In this document: one piece after another, positions 48,234 through 60,154 of the stretch
Layout: each line of letters begins with the position of its first letter
Position numbering within the stretch: position 1 is the first letter of the stretch
NCBI GenBank assembly: GCA_963966185.1
Contig: CAWZYM010000392.1
Coordinates: forward strand, 721,001-785,000
Source of the DNA: Rhabditoides inermis
Lineage: Eukaryota; Nematoda; Chromadorea; Rhabditida; Rhabditidae
Reading direction: 5' to 3'
DNA: 64,000 nucleotides
Program-made: the position numbers and the translations under genes
The notes under the pieces: generated by a model
Database searches by the model: none
What the model saw: only the letters and a program-made list of their open reading frames with translations
Told to the model about the DNA's origin: nothing

Positions 48234-50112
48234 AAAGCTAATCGAGTCCGTTGCGATCCTCACTGTCACCGAGGAACAGTTGACACGATTTATTTCAGGT
48301 ATTTTTTTCTGATTTCTTTTTTTGATGTTTTCATATGGTTTTCAGCTGACTGATTGTGTGTGAAAGGGGAGGAAGAGGCCTACAAGGCTGTTATTGCGCA
48401 TCATATCGATTGATATTGATTGTTCGGTGTTCAGGTTAACTTTGAGTCCGAGCAGCAGGAGTGTCAGCACAGGTTCAAGCAAGACATCTTAGATCCAAAC
48501 TCAGGAACCGTTTGCAAGTCGTCACCACCTCTCTAAATATTGTTGGTGCATTGATGTCTTAATTGTATGTCGCGAATGAAACATGTTTTCTATATGATTG
48601 GTGTACTTGAATAACAAAAATAAGGAGGGGAGAACTGCAGCAATTGCAGCAACAGATTCATGGCATGAGCAGGCCGATTCACCGCGCGGGGACCGCGAGC
48701 CTTGCCGTAGTACGTATTCGGTTGTGCATTCGTGCAACACAGCGTCAGCAGAATCGTTCTGAGCAAATGTTCTTTTTGTTATTTATATTTCAAAGATTTG
48801 TGTGTGTGTTTGTTTAATATAGTATCTCATTGGTAGTGTTTTCTTCAGTGCCGATGATAGTAGAGAAGGAATCGGAGCCAGAGTTCTGGACGGTGTCGCC
48901 CACGCCCGGATATCTCATCAAGTTCAAGGAGGTTAGTGTTGATGTTTTCTTTGTGTATTATTGTTTACTAAATAATGAAAAAAGTGTACATGTACATATC
49001 GTGTAGGTGGATGTGAGTTTCGGTCTGCCTTCGCAGTCGGGCGAACGTCGCAAGGCGTTCATCAACCTCTGCCACTGCACCCAGCTCCCTCCTCCCGGAG
49101 ACGACCTCAATGAGGTATCATTGCAATATATGGCAACGTATATCGGTTACATAACATCAGGATGAGCTGGCGAGTCTGCTGGACGGGGGCGGTTCGCTGC
49201 GGGTGCCGCTCTGCATCGGAGAGGTGGACTGCGTGCGCGACAAGAAGGACGAGAACTCACTCAAGGCGAGTGCCTTTGTTGTTTCGTGATCTATTTCGAG
49301 TTGTCTATGGAAATTATATTGATAGTGACCTTCAAGAAAAATATATTGATGGAGGCATTTAGCTTGACGTGTTGGTGAATTCGTCGTTCTTCGAGACTCG
49401 CCTCGCCTCTTCCACCTCCCGCTTTTACCGACACTACATCACCATGGTCATCTGCGAGGCCATCGAGAACAAGGTAATCATCCCAATACCATGTTTAATT
49501 ATTTCTCATGTTTAGCACAGCCTGAAGCTCGACGCCGGCAAGGCTATCATACTTCAGAACCGGACTCACATAGGAGAGGTTCGCTTGTTTCTGTGTATTT
49601 GTTTTTTTTCACAGCGTGTTTCAGTTGGAGACGCAGCGCATCAACCGCCGTCCCACAAGCAAACCGCAGATCGAGGAGTTGGCGAAGGAGGAGAAGACGG
49701 CGGAGGAAGAGGAGAGGGAGGAGTGCCGGATCGGGGACACTTCCCGCGTGGACGTGGAGGGTCTGTCGATGCGATTGGTGCAGGGTGAGAGACTGGAGAT
49801 GCGGATGGGACTCGACAAGGTCGACGGGGGAGTGCACTCGATCAAGAGGTGGGAGGAGAGAGGGTGATGGTGGGGGATCCACACATTTCAGGTTGCGTCT
49901 CCTCCTCACTCGCGACCGCTGTTGTCTCTTGATTGATGGACGGCGCTCCCTCTACGATTACTGCGTCCCTTTCCAGGTAAGTACATATTGTTTGTTATAG
50001 TTTGATATTTGTATTTATTTATTGTTCGCAGATGGATGTTTCGAAGGCGTCGTCTTGTCTCGATCGCGAGAAGCAGGTCCTTCTCGTCACTGTCCCCATC
50101 TTCTTCCCATAG
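48234..50112 (+). CDS. PIH1-domain cochaperone (PIH1D1-like)
   Basis: The certain part, from ATG 48854, has exons to 48931, then 49007-49114, 49161-49265, 49363-49473, 49516-49578, 49625-49848, 49892-49976, 50032-50112 (284 aa). The PIH1 domain holds RRKAFINLCHCTQLPPPGDD, RVPLCIGEVD and LDVLVNSSFF; a charged linker and a CS-like C-terminal domain follow, as in PIH1D1, the R2TP subunit that recruits clients to HSP90. The intron after 49265 has a GC donor (AAG|GCGAGT). Four further phase-consistent exons precede it (48234-48298, 48367-48389, 48435-48509, 48625-48709, joining to 48849) and would add about 80 residues. Their own start codon was not found, so the true N-terminus is open. Confidence 0.85.
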
Positions 50113-50387
50113 TTGGTTCTTTCCGGTGTTTTGTTGTTTTTGTGCCACGAGTTCCTGTACACTTTGTTATGTTTTGTTGTCTAGTTGTTATCATTGCGAA
50201 TACACACTTCCACCCGATATAATGGTACAGAGTTTATTAGGATTGATTGATTGAGTGTTACCCGTGTGATGATTGGACTATTACACGTGCGTACCGTATA
50301 CACAATCACCGCGTATGTAAATACATATGTGTGGATGAGAGAAGGGAAACAGCGAGGTACGAAGGAGCAGGGGTTGAGAGGAGAGGG

Positions 50388-51851
50388 CTACTTCTCCTGC
50401 TTGGTCCACGCTGCCGGCTGGGCGGAGCAGAGCAGACAGAAGACGGCATTGGTGGCGAGAAGGATGCAACACACGACCGAGAAGACGATACGCCACTCGG
50501 AGATGCTGCAAGAAGAGTGGAGGGTCAGACAGGGAATGGAGACTCACCTGTTGTTTGGGGCGAGGGCCGAGACTAGGAAGGGAATGAGCAGCATCCCGAT
50601 GCAGATGACCAGCTAAATCAGGAAGTTCACCCCTTCCCACTCCTCTTTTTCACCTGAACGATACTCATGACGAAGTGTGAGTACTGTCTGGCAACGAGGC
50701 TCGCAGCCTTCATACTGCCGGACGTGACCAGTCCGAGGCAGGAGAGGGAGGCGGTGAAGCACACCACTCCCAGGGTGGCGTCCCCCTTCTCCAGGTATCC
50801 CATCGGAAGGAGGAACACTCCGCACCCGCCCATGGCGAGTGTGTTGAACAGCTGCAGCTTGCGGCGCTCCTGCAACGTGCGGGTTTATTAATAATGTGTT
50901 TATTCATAATCAGAAATCACATAATTAAAAACACTCAGAATAAAATAAAGTTGGGGTAGGTGGGCATGAGATAATAAAGGGAACAGACAAACAAACTTGA
51001 ACATGCACTCACATCTATGCACTTTATCTTGTCCCCTGCGACACCTGCTGCCATCTTCACTATGAGCTGCGTGAGAGGAGGTACTGTAAGGTAAGGGAGT
51101 AGATGGATATAAATATACATTTTAAAGAGAAAGTGCACCTGCTGCTGAGAATCCAGTGCGCTCAATCGGCAACGAGAGCACCTTGTTGAGGTAGGTGGGC
51201 ATGAATCTGAACAAGAGATGTGGGTAAAGGAGAAGGAAATGGAACTGACTGTAAGATGAGCTGGAATCCGAACGAGTTGCCGAGGAAGGCCACCCATATC
51301 GCCCACACCTGCAAGTAAGAGAAATCGCAGAAGGAGAGAGGGGAGGCGTACCTCTTTGCTGGCGACGATCTGCCTGTACGGCACACACTGGTCCCTTCGT
51401 CTCCGACGGGACACTGTAATGGGGAGAGGGTGAGAGGGGGGCGGGAGAGAGACGCACCTCCGTCCGTGATCCTCTCCACCTCCTTCTTCCCCACCAGCGG
51501 ATGCTTCTCGGGAGAGTTGCGGAAGACGACGAGGAAAATGACTGCGACGAGGAGAGCGAACCCCCCGTGGACATAGTAGGCGAGAGGCCAGCCGCCAGTC
51601 ACACTGAACACACCCACGTCTACTCCCCTATCCATGTCTCGCATACCACATATGTGCACAGGCGGGCATGGTGACAATCTGCGAGATCTGGTTGGCCGAC
51701 GAGAGCAGCGTGATGAACTTGCCTGGAAAGAAGAGAGTGTGCGAAAGAGGAGAATCGAGACTCACCTATCTCGGACAGAGGCGCCCAGTGCGCCGAGACG
51801 AATCCGATCATTGGCATCACCGAAGCTGCCGCGAAACCCTGGAGACAGGGA

Positions 51852-51886
<35 letters not shown>

Positions 51887-53200
51887 CGTTACCTGTATGA
51901 GTCTCATGGGCAGGAGTGCCTGTATGCCTATCCACGCTGCCCATGGAATGGCGATGGTGGCGAGTGCTGACGCTACTAGTAGACAGCCTGCAACCACCCC
52001 ACTCATCTCTCTCACTCACTTACCCTCACTACACCAAGTCACTCCCGCACTCGCGCCGTGCAAAACGAGAGATCGAATTTCGCCCCCCGTCCCACTAAAC
52101 TGTATGCGGCAAAAACGACTTGCAAGCGGGAGCAAACAGGAGTTGCATCTGGAAAAAGCGAGTGATGTGCATACCGAGTACGATGCGTCCTCCGAATGCG
52201 TGTATGCCAATGGCGAGTGGAATGGCGGAGAGGAGAGCACCCGCGCCTGTAAGGAGGGGGTGAGGAGGGGAGGGCGAGGGAGGCTCACCTGCTCCCGCGA
52301 ACGCCATCGAACGGTCCGACGACGACAGTCGCACCGGCTGCAACTTGCATCCTCTTCTCTCTCCCTCTCTCTCATATCTATTCCCTCTCACTTCTCATTT
52401 CCTGTTTTGTCTACCGCCGATCTTTGCTTCCCACTGTTTTCAAACAAAATCTCTGGTATACAAAATTAGTGGCAGCGAGAAATCAGCGAATTAGGTGCAT
52501 GTGTCGTCTCTTTTTTCTCAAGTGCTATGACGAAGAAAAAACACTCGTGTGTTCAATGCTCAAGATTTTCGACCCACAAATGTGCCCTTGAGAAGTGAAA
52601 AAGCGAGAGAGTGTATACAGACTACAAGCCAATGCGACACTAGTCTGTGTGAGAGTGCCAGTGGCAGGGTTGATCTCTGAGCTGATCAGCTATTGTTTGT
52701 CATTTGCACCTTGAATGGAAAGTGATCGCACCTCGATTCCTGCGGTCGTCTCATTGCTGGCTGTCATGCAGATGACAGTGAATAGGAAGGAGAGGTCGTT
52801 GGATCGAACTGCCGTGAAACACAGCACAGACATCGCCAGTACTCCGTATCTGCAAGGGAGTAGTTGGAGGAGGAGAAGGAAGAGGAAGAGGAGGAGGAGG
52901 AGGAGGAGGAGGAGGAGGAGGAGGAGGATTAGCGCACCTGGTGAACCCGCATCCTTGCCGCCACCCGCTCTCCTCCGGCTCTTCTACACAGAACTCCTCT
53001 ACAACTGCTTTCTCCTCTGAAAATGAGCTGTCAATACTACACTGTGAGCGTATTCCAACCAGCCGGTGTTTTCTCAGCTGGTTTCTCCTCGTTCAATATC
53101 AACGGCTGGTCGCCCAGTTCCAACTGAAACATATCGATTGAAACGTTTCTTTACAGTATATGATAATGATTAGACTTACAGTGCTTTTGTCGGGCGGCAT
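50388..53200 (-). CDS. SLC17-like major facilitator transporter
   Basis: Seventeen exons: 53180-53200, 53060-53123, 52938-53016, 52732-52849, 52289-52337, 52175-52246, 51893-51987, 51766-51838, 51647-51722, 51458-51603, 51352-51413, 51250-51308, 51139-51206, 51013-51083, 50654-50869, 50548-50612, 50388-50505; 483 aa, every phase consistent. After a charged cytosolic N-terminus of 55 residues come about twelve hydrophobic spans. SLC17 (sialin/VGLUT/phosphate cotransporter) traits are RYGVLAMSVLCFTAVRSNDL in span 1, FVSAHWAPLSEIGKFITLLS between spans 3 and 4, GGWPLAYYVHGGFALL, and a final SISEWRIVF segment. It should carry organic anions with H+ or Na+ across vesicle, lysosome or plasma membrane; the substrate is unknown. 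The position-four loop is well conserved. Confidence 0.9.
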
Positions 53201-53711
53201 TGGGAGAGGGAGCAGGAAGAGAGGCGAGGCGAAGCGAGAAGAGAGAGAGAGGGGACCTCGAGGGGGCGGGGCGATCGATACTCAGTGGGCAGAGAGCGGG
53301 CGCACCGCGGAGGCGCAGACACTCACACAACACTGAAAAGCCACTGGTCATCTGTTCGAAGCACCTTGCTTTCACTTCATGCATTCCTTTATATAAGCTC
53401 ATTACGTTGTCATAACGCAAACTTGAATGGGCTGTTTTTAAAAAGATTTATTGGCAAAGTTGGAACACACGTGTGAATATATTACATATAGGGGGATATA
53501 TCACAATGAAGCAGTACACAACAGGGGATGGGGTGAGAGGGAAGAGCTGGCAGATCAATTCAAGAAAGAAGCTCACGCAGACGGCGACACCTGCAACAAG
53601 GGGACGACTTCCATTGGTTCAACCATACTGCGTCACTCTTTATTATAGCGAAAGTGCACTCTAACGAACCACCTAACACAAAGTGCGCTTAATTTGTATC
53701 TTGCGCTTGAA
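53201..53711. other. Short intergenic region
   Basis: Promoter side of the transporter and 3' UTR of the next minus-strand gene, whose AATAAA is near 53640. GA-rich at 53205-53260. No exon seen. Confidence 0.5.
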
Positions 53712-54620
53712 TCATGGCACCAAAGCACGCACCTCTTTGTTGTCGGCGCTCTTCTCCTTCTTCTCCTTTTTCTTTCCGTCCTTCTTCCTCTCCTCCTTCT
53801 TCTCCTTCTTCTCCTTCCTCTTCTCCTTCTTCTCCTCCTTCTGCCCCTTCTCCTCCTTGATCTTCTTCGGCTTGATCGCCTCCTTTCCTTCCTTGCACGT
53901 CTTCTTTCCTCCCTTCCTACACTCTTCGACAGCCTTGTGGTACTCCTCCTTCTTTTCAGTGATCGAAGACTCCTCGGGCAGAGAGCGAGCACACCTGAAT
54001 AGAAATTTCGAAATGTCCTGTATAATCATCATCGCTTTATCATGTGTGCAATGTACTCACGTCTTGACGACGGAGCAGCACTTTCCGAGAGCGTGGCAGA
54101 ATCCGCGCTGCTTGCGCACGTCTCGCAGACACTGCTTCTTTTTATCCTTCTTGTCCTTCTTGTCCTTGTTCAGATTCTTGAGGTTGAACTGAAAAACATG
54201 GTTCTCTCTATTTCTTTCTTTCTCTCTCTTTCTTTCTTTCTTTCTCTCTCTCTCCTCTCTCTCCATACCTTGGCGGGAAGTGCCTCGCACTTGTCCTTCT
54301 TGGGTCCATCTAGAACAGCGGCGGAAGACGCCTTCTCAGCCACGCAAGACTCAATCAGAGAGTGACGCTGCCAAAGTAAACATATAAATAAAGATTTGGC
54401 CTCCACGAGAGAGTAGTAATAACTCGTTGTAGAGGAATGGTGAATCTACCTTGGCGGAGAGCTCTGTGAGCTCCTTCCTCAACTCGCCGACCTTCTCACA
54501 CTTGGTCTCCTTGCGAGACACTGTCACGCCATCTGAAATACAGACTCCTCTCTCCCCCTCTCCCTCTCTCTCCCTTTCTACCCTCTCTCTATCTCTCCCT
54601 CTCTCTCCCCTCTCTCTCTA

Positions 54621-54662
<42 letters not shown>

Positions 54663-54843
54663 TACCTTTCTCGCATTCTGCCTCCTTGGCGTGCAGTTTC
54701 TCCATACACTGCGAGTACTCGGCGCACATGTTCTGAAAATAACTTATGTGTACGTCGTTTCAATTTTTTCTTTGCTAGACTAGTTTACCTACCGCAGATG
54801 CGACGACAGCCGTAGCAGCGAGAAGCCAGAGGAGACGGCTCAT
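53712..54843 (-). CDS. Secreted Lys- and Cys-rich protein, unidentified
   Basis: Six exons: 54793-54843, 54666-54732, 54450-54532, 54269-54367, 54061-54188, 53712-53994; 236 aa. Residues 1-17 are a clean signal peptide (MSRLLWLLAATAVVASA). The next 130 residues carry at least 11 Cys in a spaced pattern, including HALGKCCSV, with short Lys/Asp repeats (KDKKDKKDKKK). The last 70 residues are almost wholly Lys and Glu with no Cys. The cysteine region suggests a small disulfide-bonded extracellular domain; the tail could bind anionic surfaces such as glycosaminoglycans or eggshell. No family is recognised. A donor-like sequence (gtgcgt) overlaps the last codons, so the very end could differ. The polyadenylation signal lies 70 nt downstream. 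Confidence 0.75.
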
Positions 54844-55574
54844 ACCTGCAATGGGCCTGGAATGGAAGGAGCGAGGCGGCGACACACTCCACTATTCACG
54901 AGAATTCGCCCCCAGACGCCATCACACATTCACGCAATCTTTCACACGTGCCCGGATGGAAAAAGTAATACCGTACGGAAATTATAGTTATTATAGATAG
55001 ATGAAGAAGTAGAGCAAGACTATTAGTCATTAGTGAGTGGGCGGACTGATGCGTGCAGACTGATGGCAGTCGCGAGTGTTGTGTTGTGCGAAGTGTGTGA
55101 ATGTGTGTGACACCAGCAAACAGAGTTGTTTGTGATAGTCTCACTACTCATTCGCATATCTATCTAATAGCCACCCACTCCTCCTGCGTGCGACACATGA
55201 GATGACATAGGGAGGATGAGGATGAGAGAACCCTTCATATCCATCCAGATTGACACGGCTCATTTTAATACTACATAATATAGAATTACTGGGGTATCTT
55301 CTTTCTCCAGACATCGCAAGAAAAGAGGACAACTAATGAGAAATGAGATGGAAAACAATGAGAAGGAGATGTGTGTGCAACGCAAAAAATAGAAGTCGTG
55401 CAAAAGTCGGCACTGGGTTTGTGTGTGTGCCATCAGAAAGAGAAAGAGAACTACGAAGGAGAACAGAAATTGGTAAGACAATAGCGGCATTTCTAGCGCA
55501 CTAATAAATATTCATGGCTTCCCTCTCGCAGAAGGGAGGAGAATTGGAGAGTGAGGCTGGGGTACTATCTGGTA

Positions 55575-55624
<50 letters not shown>

Positions 55625-56984
55625 GATGGGAATCCAATTCGATTCCCGCCATATCCACACCACTCCAAAGCGACACGCGCCACAAAATATGTTTTATGGT
55701 ATCATAAACGACATATGAAAGAGAATGGATGGAGCGAGAGAAAGGAAAGAAGAGAGGGAGGAGAGAGGGAGGGAGGGAGGGAGAGAGGGAGAGAGAGATA
55801 GAGGGAGAGAGAGGGGGAGAGAAAAAGGACTTCAGGCGGACTCACAATTAGAAAAAACAGCACGCCGCACTCGGCAATAATGGCAGTCGGCGAGAGCGCA
55901 AGACGCGCGCGAGAAAGAAGGAGACACTCTGGGAGGGCAGCGTGCACTCACACTCACCCTCTCAGAGTGCTCCCTGTCCCCGGACAACCATCGCAACCAT
56001 CGCATTTCACAAAATACCAGCATGTGAGGTAGAACAAAACAAGATGAGCGATGAGGAGGGAGTGAGAGGTAGGCAAGATGGCTGGATGGAATAGAAACAT
56101 GCCACCTCATTCAAACCAATTAATGGACGTGCAACTGTGTGGAGAGGCAATGAAAAAGAGCGGAGACTGGCAGATGGTCAAATTAGAGAATTCGAAAAAA
56201 GGGGCAAGTAGATAATGAATGTGTGAGTGGCGTGGATAGGGCGCACACTCGTGACAGCGAAAAGATGGAGGGGGAGGGAGGGAGGGAGAGGAGGGCCGAG
56301 GACCATCAGAGGAACACACGACACACTTCACACGTTCCTGGGAATGAATGGATTTCTACATCCTGAAACACTTATCCCACGGGAGATGAGGGAGAAGTGA
56401 GGGAGGGAGAGAGAAAGGGAGAGTGGGTGGGTGGGTGGATGAACTGAGATGAGAACGATGAGGCTATAGGATGACAGGGATATGAAGAGGAATGACCGAA
56501 ACGGGAGACTCCCGGATAATCCTGCTGGGAGAAGGAAATTGGAGGGCCGAGTCGGGAAACAATCAGCTGGACATTCTCTGGCACTCTCCATTCGCACACT
56601 CTCTCGGCACTCTCTGCACACTCATTCTAGGCGGTCCAAATAACCAAATAGGGAATGGCAGCTGGCTGAGTGAGAGAGGAGGTCGCGAGAGAGGGGGGAA
56701 GGCTAATAGGAGAAGGCCGGGAGGGGGCGGGTAGACAGCTGCGAGAGAGCGTGTGGAAAAGGGAGAGGCATACGGATCAGATAAAAAAAGATACACGCAG
56801 CCATCACCCAGATCAATCAGCACACTGCAGGCGAAGATCCCTCAACCTCTCGGATCAGAGCTCACTCGCGAAAAATGGAACTCATCAAACACAACGGATA
56901 TTCGCGAACACTCGAGAGGTGAATGGATGAGAGATGGGAGACCGAAAGAAACAATTTATGAAACGAAACAACAATAATAGAGAT
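54844..56984. other. Intergenic DNA, GA-rich
   Basis: Tandem-oriented flanking genes on the minus strand. It contains a GA run at 55579-55620, GGGA-rich stretches at 55740-55830 and 56265-56300, and short frames only. No exon chain was found. Confidence 0.5.
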
Positions 56985-58725
56985 TCAACGACGTCGGGGG
57001 CGCGTGGACTTGGGGTGCTCGGTGTGCTTGCACTCATCCTTCTCCGGGTCAGAGACCACCTGAATGAAGGAGTGAGAGGGAAGGGAGAGAGGGGGAGGAC
57101 CCACCATGTCCTCCTTGACGACGCTCTTCCGCACTCTCCCGCTCCGACGCACACCCTCCACGGGAGACGCCGATTCCTTCTCCGTCTCCCCCTTCTGCTC
57201 CTCAGTCACAGACGAAGACCGCGTCTGCATGCCATACAGTCAAGCAAAAGACCAGTATTGCAAATGAACCAATACCTTGCCGCTAGAAGTTGGCGAATCG
57301 TTTCCGGATTCCTCCTTCTGTCTTCCTCTTTTCGACCCTCCACGAGTCTTTTTTGGAGTCACGACAGGAATATCGAATTCCATCACATCATCCTGAACAC
57401 AAAGCAATGACCACACCCCCCTCCAATCCGTCACCTCCTCCTCCTCCCCCTCTTCCTTCTCCCGCACGACGGATCGCTTGCGTGGCTTCGGACGAGGAGG
57501 GTTGAACAACTGCGGTATATCGAATTCCACAACCTCCGAACTCTAGAAAGGAATGGATGAGCGAGTGCGGGGAAGGGATACGCACCGGAGCGGCACAGCT
57601 TGAGACGGACAGGGGGAGGTTCCTCTCCTTGATCTTCTTCTTCCTGAAGAGAACGCGTGAACTGATTGGGAAAGAGGGGGAGAGGGGGAGAGGGGGAGAG
57701 GGGGAGAGGGGGAGAGGGGGAGAGGGGGAGAGGGGGAGAGGGGGAGAGGGAGAGAGGGAGAGAGGGAGAGAGGGAGAGAGGGAGAGAGGGGGAGGGAGAG
57801 AGGGAGAGAGGGAGAGAGGGAGAGAGGGAGAGGGCGTGAGGGAGAGGAGAGGGGGAGAGGGAGAGAGGGAGAGAGGGAGAGAGGGAGAGAGGGAGAGAGG
57901 GAGAGAGGGAGAGAGGGAGAGAGAGAGAGGGAGGGGGGAGAGGGAGAGGGGGGAGACTCACTTTGGCTGTGACGGCTTATCCCTGTCGCGCCTCTCAGCG
58001 AGTGTCAACATGGGGTTTATGCAGCTGCAATGTCATGTGTATGAAACGTGAGGAAGATCGCCCCACCTGGGCATGTCGGGGTGATCGAATGGATACTCCT
58101 CGGCGCATCCCAGCACGCACTCGAGGGAGAATCCAGTGAGGTATGCGGCGAGGGCCTCCGGAGTGTGGTTGCAGGGGTCGCCCTCTCCCATGTCCACTGC
58201 CACACCGTGCGCGAACTCTGCAAGGGGCGAGTGAGAGGAGGGGAGAGGGAGAGACGTACCGCTCGCGTGTGCGAGTCGAGCCGAGTGGAGCACGCGTGCG
58301 ACGAAGATACGAGTGCGCGGACAGTCCGGTTCGGGGAGCACAGTGCCCAACTGAAACAGCGGTAGAAGGTGACGAGAGTGGGGCGTACCTTCATAACAAC
58401 AACATTCTTGTCGACAGCATTACACGGCCGCAGATTGTCCATGTTCACCTTCAATGAGATTGCGCATTGTAAAACAATATTGCAAATGTATACCTGTGTA
58501 GCGCAGTCAATTCGCTCTGTATCTGGAAAGTTGGAATATACGGCAGTCCCCGGTCTAAATGATTATGGTGAGCCGGATACTTTCTCTTCAATGTGAAATT
58601 CCAATATTTTTTTTAATATTTATGTATACTCACCGTGTGACGTCGTCGTGGTCACGATGTGAGCGTGAGAGAGAAGCTAGCTCGTCCGGAGACGGCTTCG
58701 TATCATCTTCATCCATTGCGGACAT
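56985..58725 (-). CDS. Unidentified nuclear-looking protein with Cys/His domain and EFDIP repeats
   Basis: Eleven exons: 58634-58725, 58494-58554, 58389-58448, 58260-58350, 58067-58217, 57962-58024, 57586-57643, 57435-57542, 57276-57392, 57105-57224, 56985-57059; 331 aa. The acceptor gtttag|GGT directly precedes the ATG. Residues 40-170 are compositionally ordered and Cys/His-containing (MDNLRPCNAVDKNVVVMK, CPRTRIFVARVLHSARLA, DPCNHTPEALAAYLTGFSLE, CAEEYPFDHPDMPR), which looks like a globular domain. The C-terminal half is disordered, with two EFDIP motifs each followed by a Pro/Lys/Arg block (PKPRKR and SKRGR), and a basic end. Two nuclear-localisation-like clusters suggest a chromatin or replication role, weakly supported by the shared promoter with GINS1. 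The 42-nt intron at 57393-57434 is in frame and inferred from splice sites. Confidence 0.72.
57672..57955. repeat. GGGAGA/GGAGAG minisatellite in an intron
   Basis: About 280 bp of gggggaga, gagggaga and similar 8-bp units filling nearly the whole intron 57644-57961. On the transcript it is a CT-rich tract starting right behind the donor gtgagtct. Confidence 0.92.
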
Positions 58726-59027
58726 ACCCTAAACATATTTTTCAATACATGATAGGAAAAAAACTAGTAAGATCACAACATAAGCAATAAAAAATCACCA
58801 AACGACGAAAAAAGAAAAAAAATGTTCGTAAACACGCGCGCTCTGCTGAACACTATTTAGCATTGATTCGCTCTCATCAAATTTTGCGCGGGAAAAGCAT
58901 CTTTTCGCGTTTTTTATGCATCGATCGCAATGATAGGTTCATGCTTGTGGTTCGCATTACCCTATTTGTTTTTGTGGTTTATCGGATTTGTTTATATTGT
59001 GTTCAAACATTATAATACTATTCAGAA
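58726..59027. promoter_or_regulatory. Bidirectional promoter region
   Basis: Only 302 bp separate the start codons of two divergent genes, so both promoters must lie within. AT-rich with a GCGCG element near 58835-58900. Co-regulation is an inference. Confidence 0.5.
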
Positions 59028-60033
59028 ATGTCACGACAACAACCTACCTTGATGGATCCTGCTGATCCCGCCATACAGCTCATCCAACAACTCAAACGCA
59101 GCCCCGACCAGATACCAGCCTACGCGGTACGCAAGGATTCCTTCTTTCATATGCTATGTTTTGCTTTAGGAAGAGCTGATGAACAAGTGCGTGAAGAACA
59201 TCAACGATCTATACAAGCTGAACTACAACGATGTGTAAGTGGTTTGTACTTGTTGAACTTGCCGCTCATTGATTTGATTCAGGCAGGCGATGCAGTCTGG
59301 TGAATGTGAGAACGGTGACGTCACGACGTTCATGGTACAGAACAGACAGGCCAACATCAACATGATCAAGAGGTATGCATGTCTATGTTTCTCTTCACTT
59401 CTTCGATTGTCAGATGTTGTGCTGCGTATGTGAACGACCGCACACGTCGCATCAAGGCGCTGCGATGGAAGTTCGGAGGTCTACTTCCACAGGCAGTCAA
59501 GGCAAACCTCTCCGATGCCGAGAAGGAATTCTTCAACGAGTACTGCTCCAACCTAGCAGAGTTTCAGGTAGTTTCCTCCCCCGTTCCATTCTCATTTTAA
59601 ACTACAGGGTTCACTAGGAGTGGGCGGAGTGAACCTCATCCTTCACTCGGCGCCGCCCAAGACACTCTTCGTGCAGGTATGTACATAGTATTATAATATA
59701 ATGGTTGGTTATTGATTGATTGATGAATCAATTGTAGGTGCGCGCTGTTGAGAACTATGGCGAGTTTGAGACGTCCGATGGTACCGTCGTCATTCTCAAG
59801 AAGAACTCCATTGTGAGTAGACTTTTAAATATATTCACATTTTTATAGTAATGAACATGTGACGAACAACACGAACTTATGTAGGAAAGCGAATAGAGAC
59901 AGACAATGAAATGCAAGAATGATGAGTGTACTGTACACACTACCCATGTATGTATCTGTTATGGCAGCACTCTCTGCCGCGGGTCGACTGCGAGATGCTC
60001 ATCAAACACGGCATCCTCGAGCTCGCTCACTGA
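59028..60033 (+). CDS. GINS1: GINS complex subunit PSF1
   Basis: Seven exons: 59028-59126, 59170-59234, 59283-59372, 59414-59567, 59608-59676, 59738-59812, 59968-60033; 205 aa, family-typical (human 196). Part of the GINS tetramer that, with CDC45 and MCM2-7, forms the replicative CMG helicase. The alpha-helical A domain includes [20 protein letters not shown] and [16 protein letters not shown]. The small beta-rich B domain follows with [30 protein letters not shown] and [21 protein letters not shown], the C-terminal helix that contacts partner subunits. All landmark residues of the family appear. The acceptor cag ends two bases before the ATG. Confidence 0.96.
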
Positions 60034-60154
60034 GCCCCGCCCATTCAAGCCCCGCCCCTCACTGCTTGTACATCTCTAGAAGAGACGCCAGCTGCGACGA
60101 TGAGGTGATGGAGATTTTCTTCACTGGACTCTCGCTACCTGTAATTGTTCACAC

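Noticed and set aside
48435..48541. Separate short gene ending at TAA 48538
   Set aside because: Splicing at 48509 keeps the frame into the next exon and into the PIH1 domain, which is the more economical model, though not proven.
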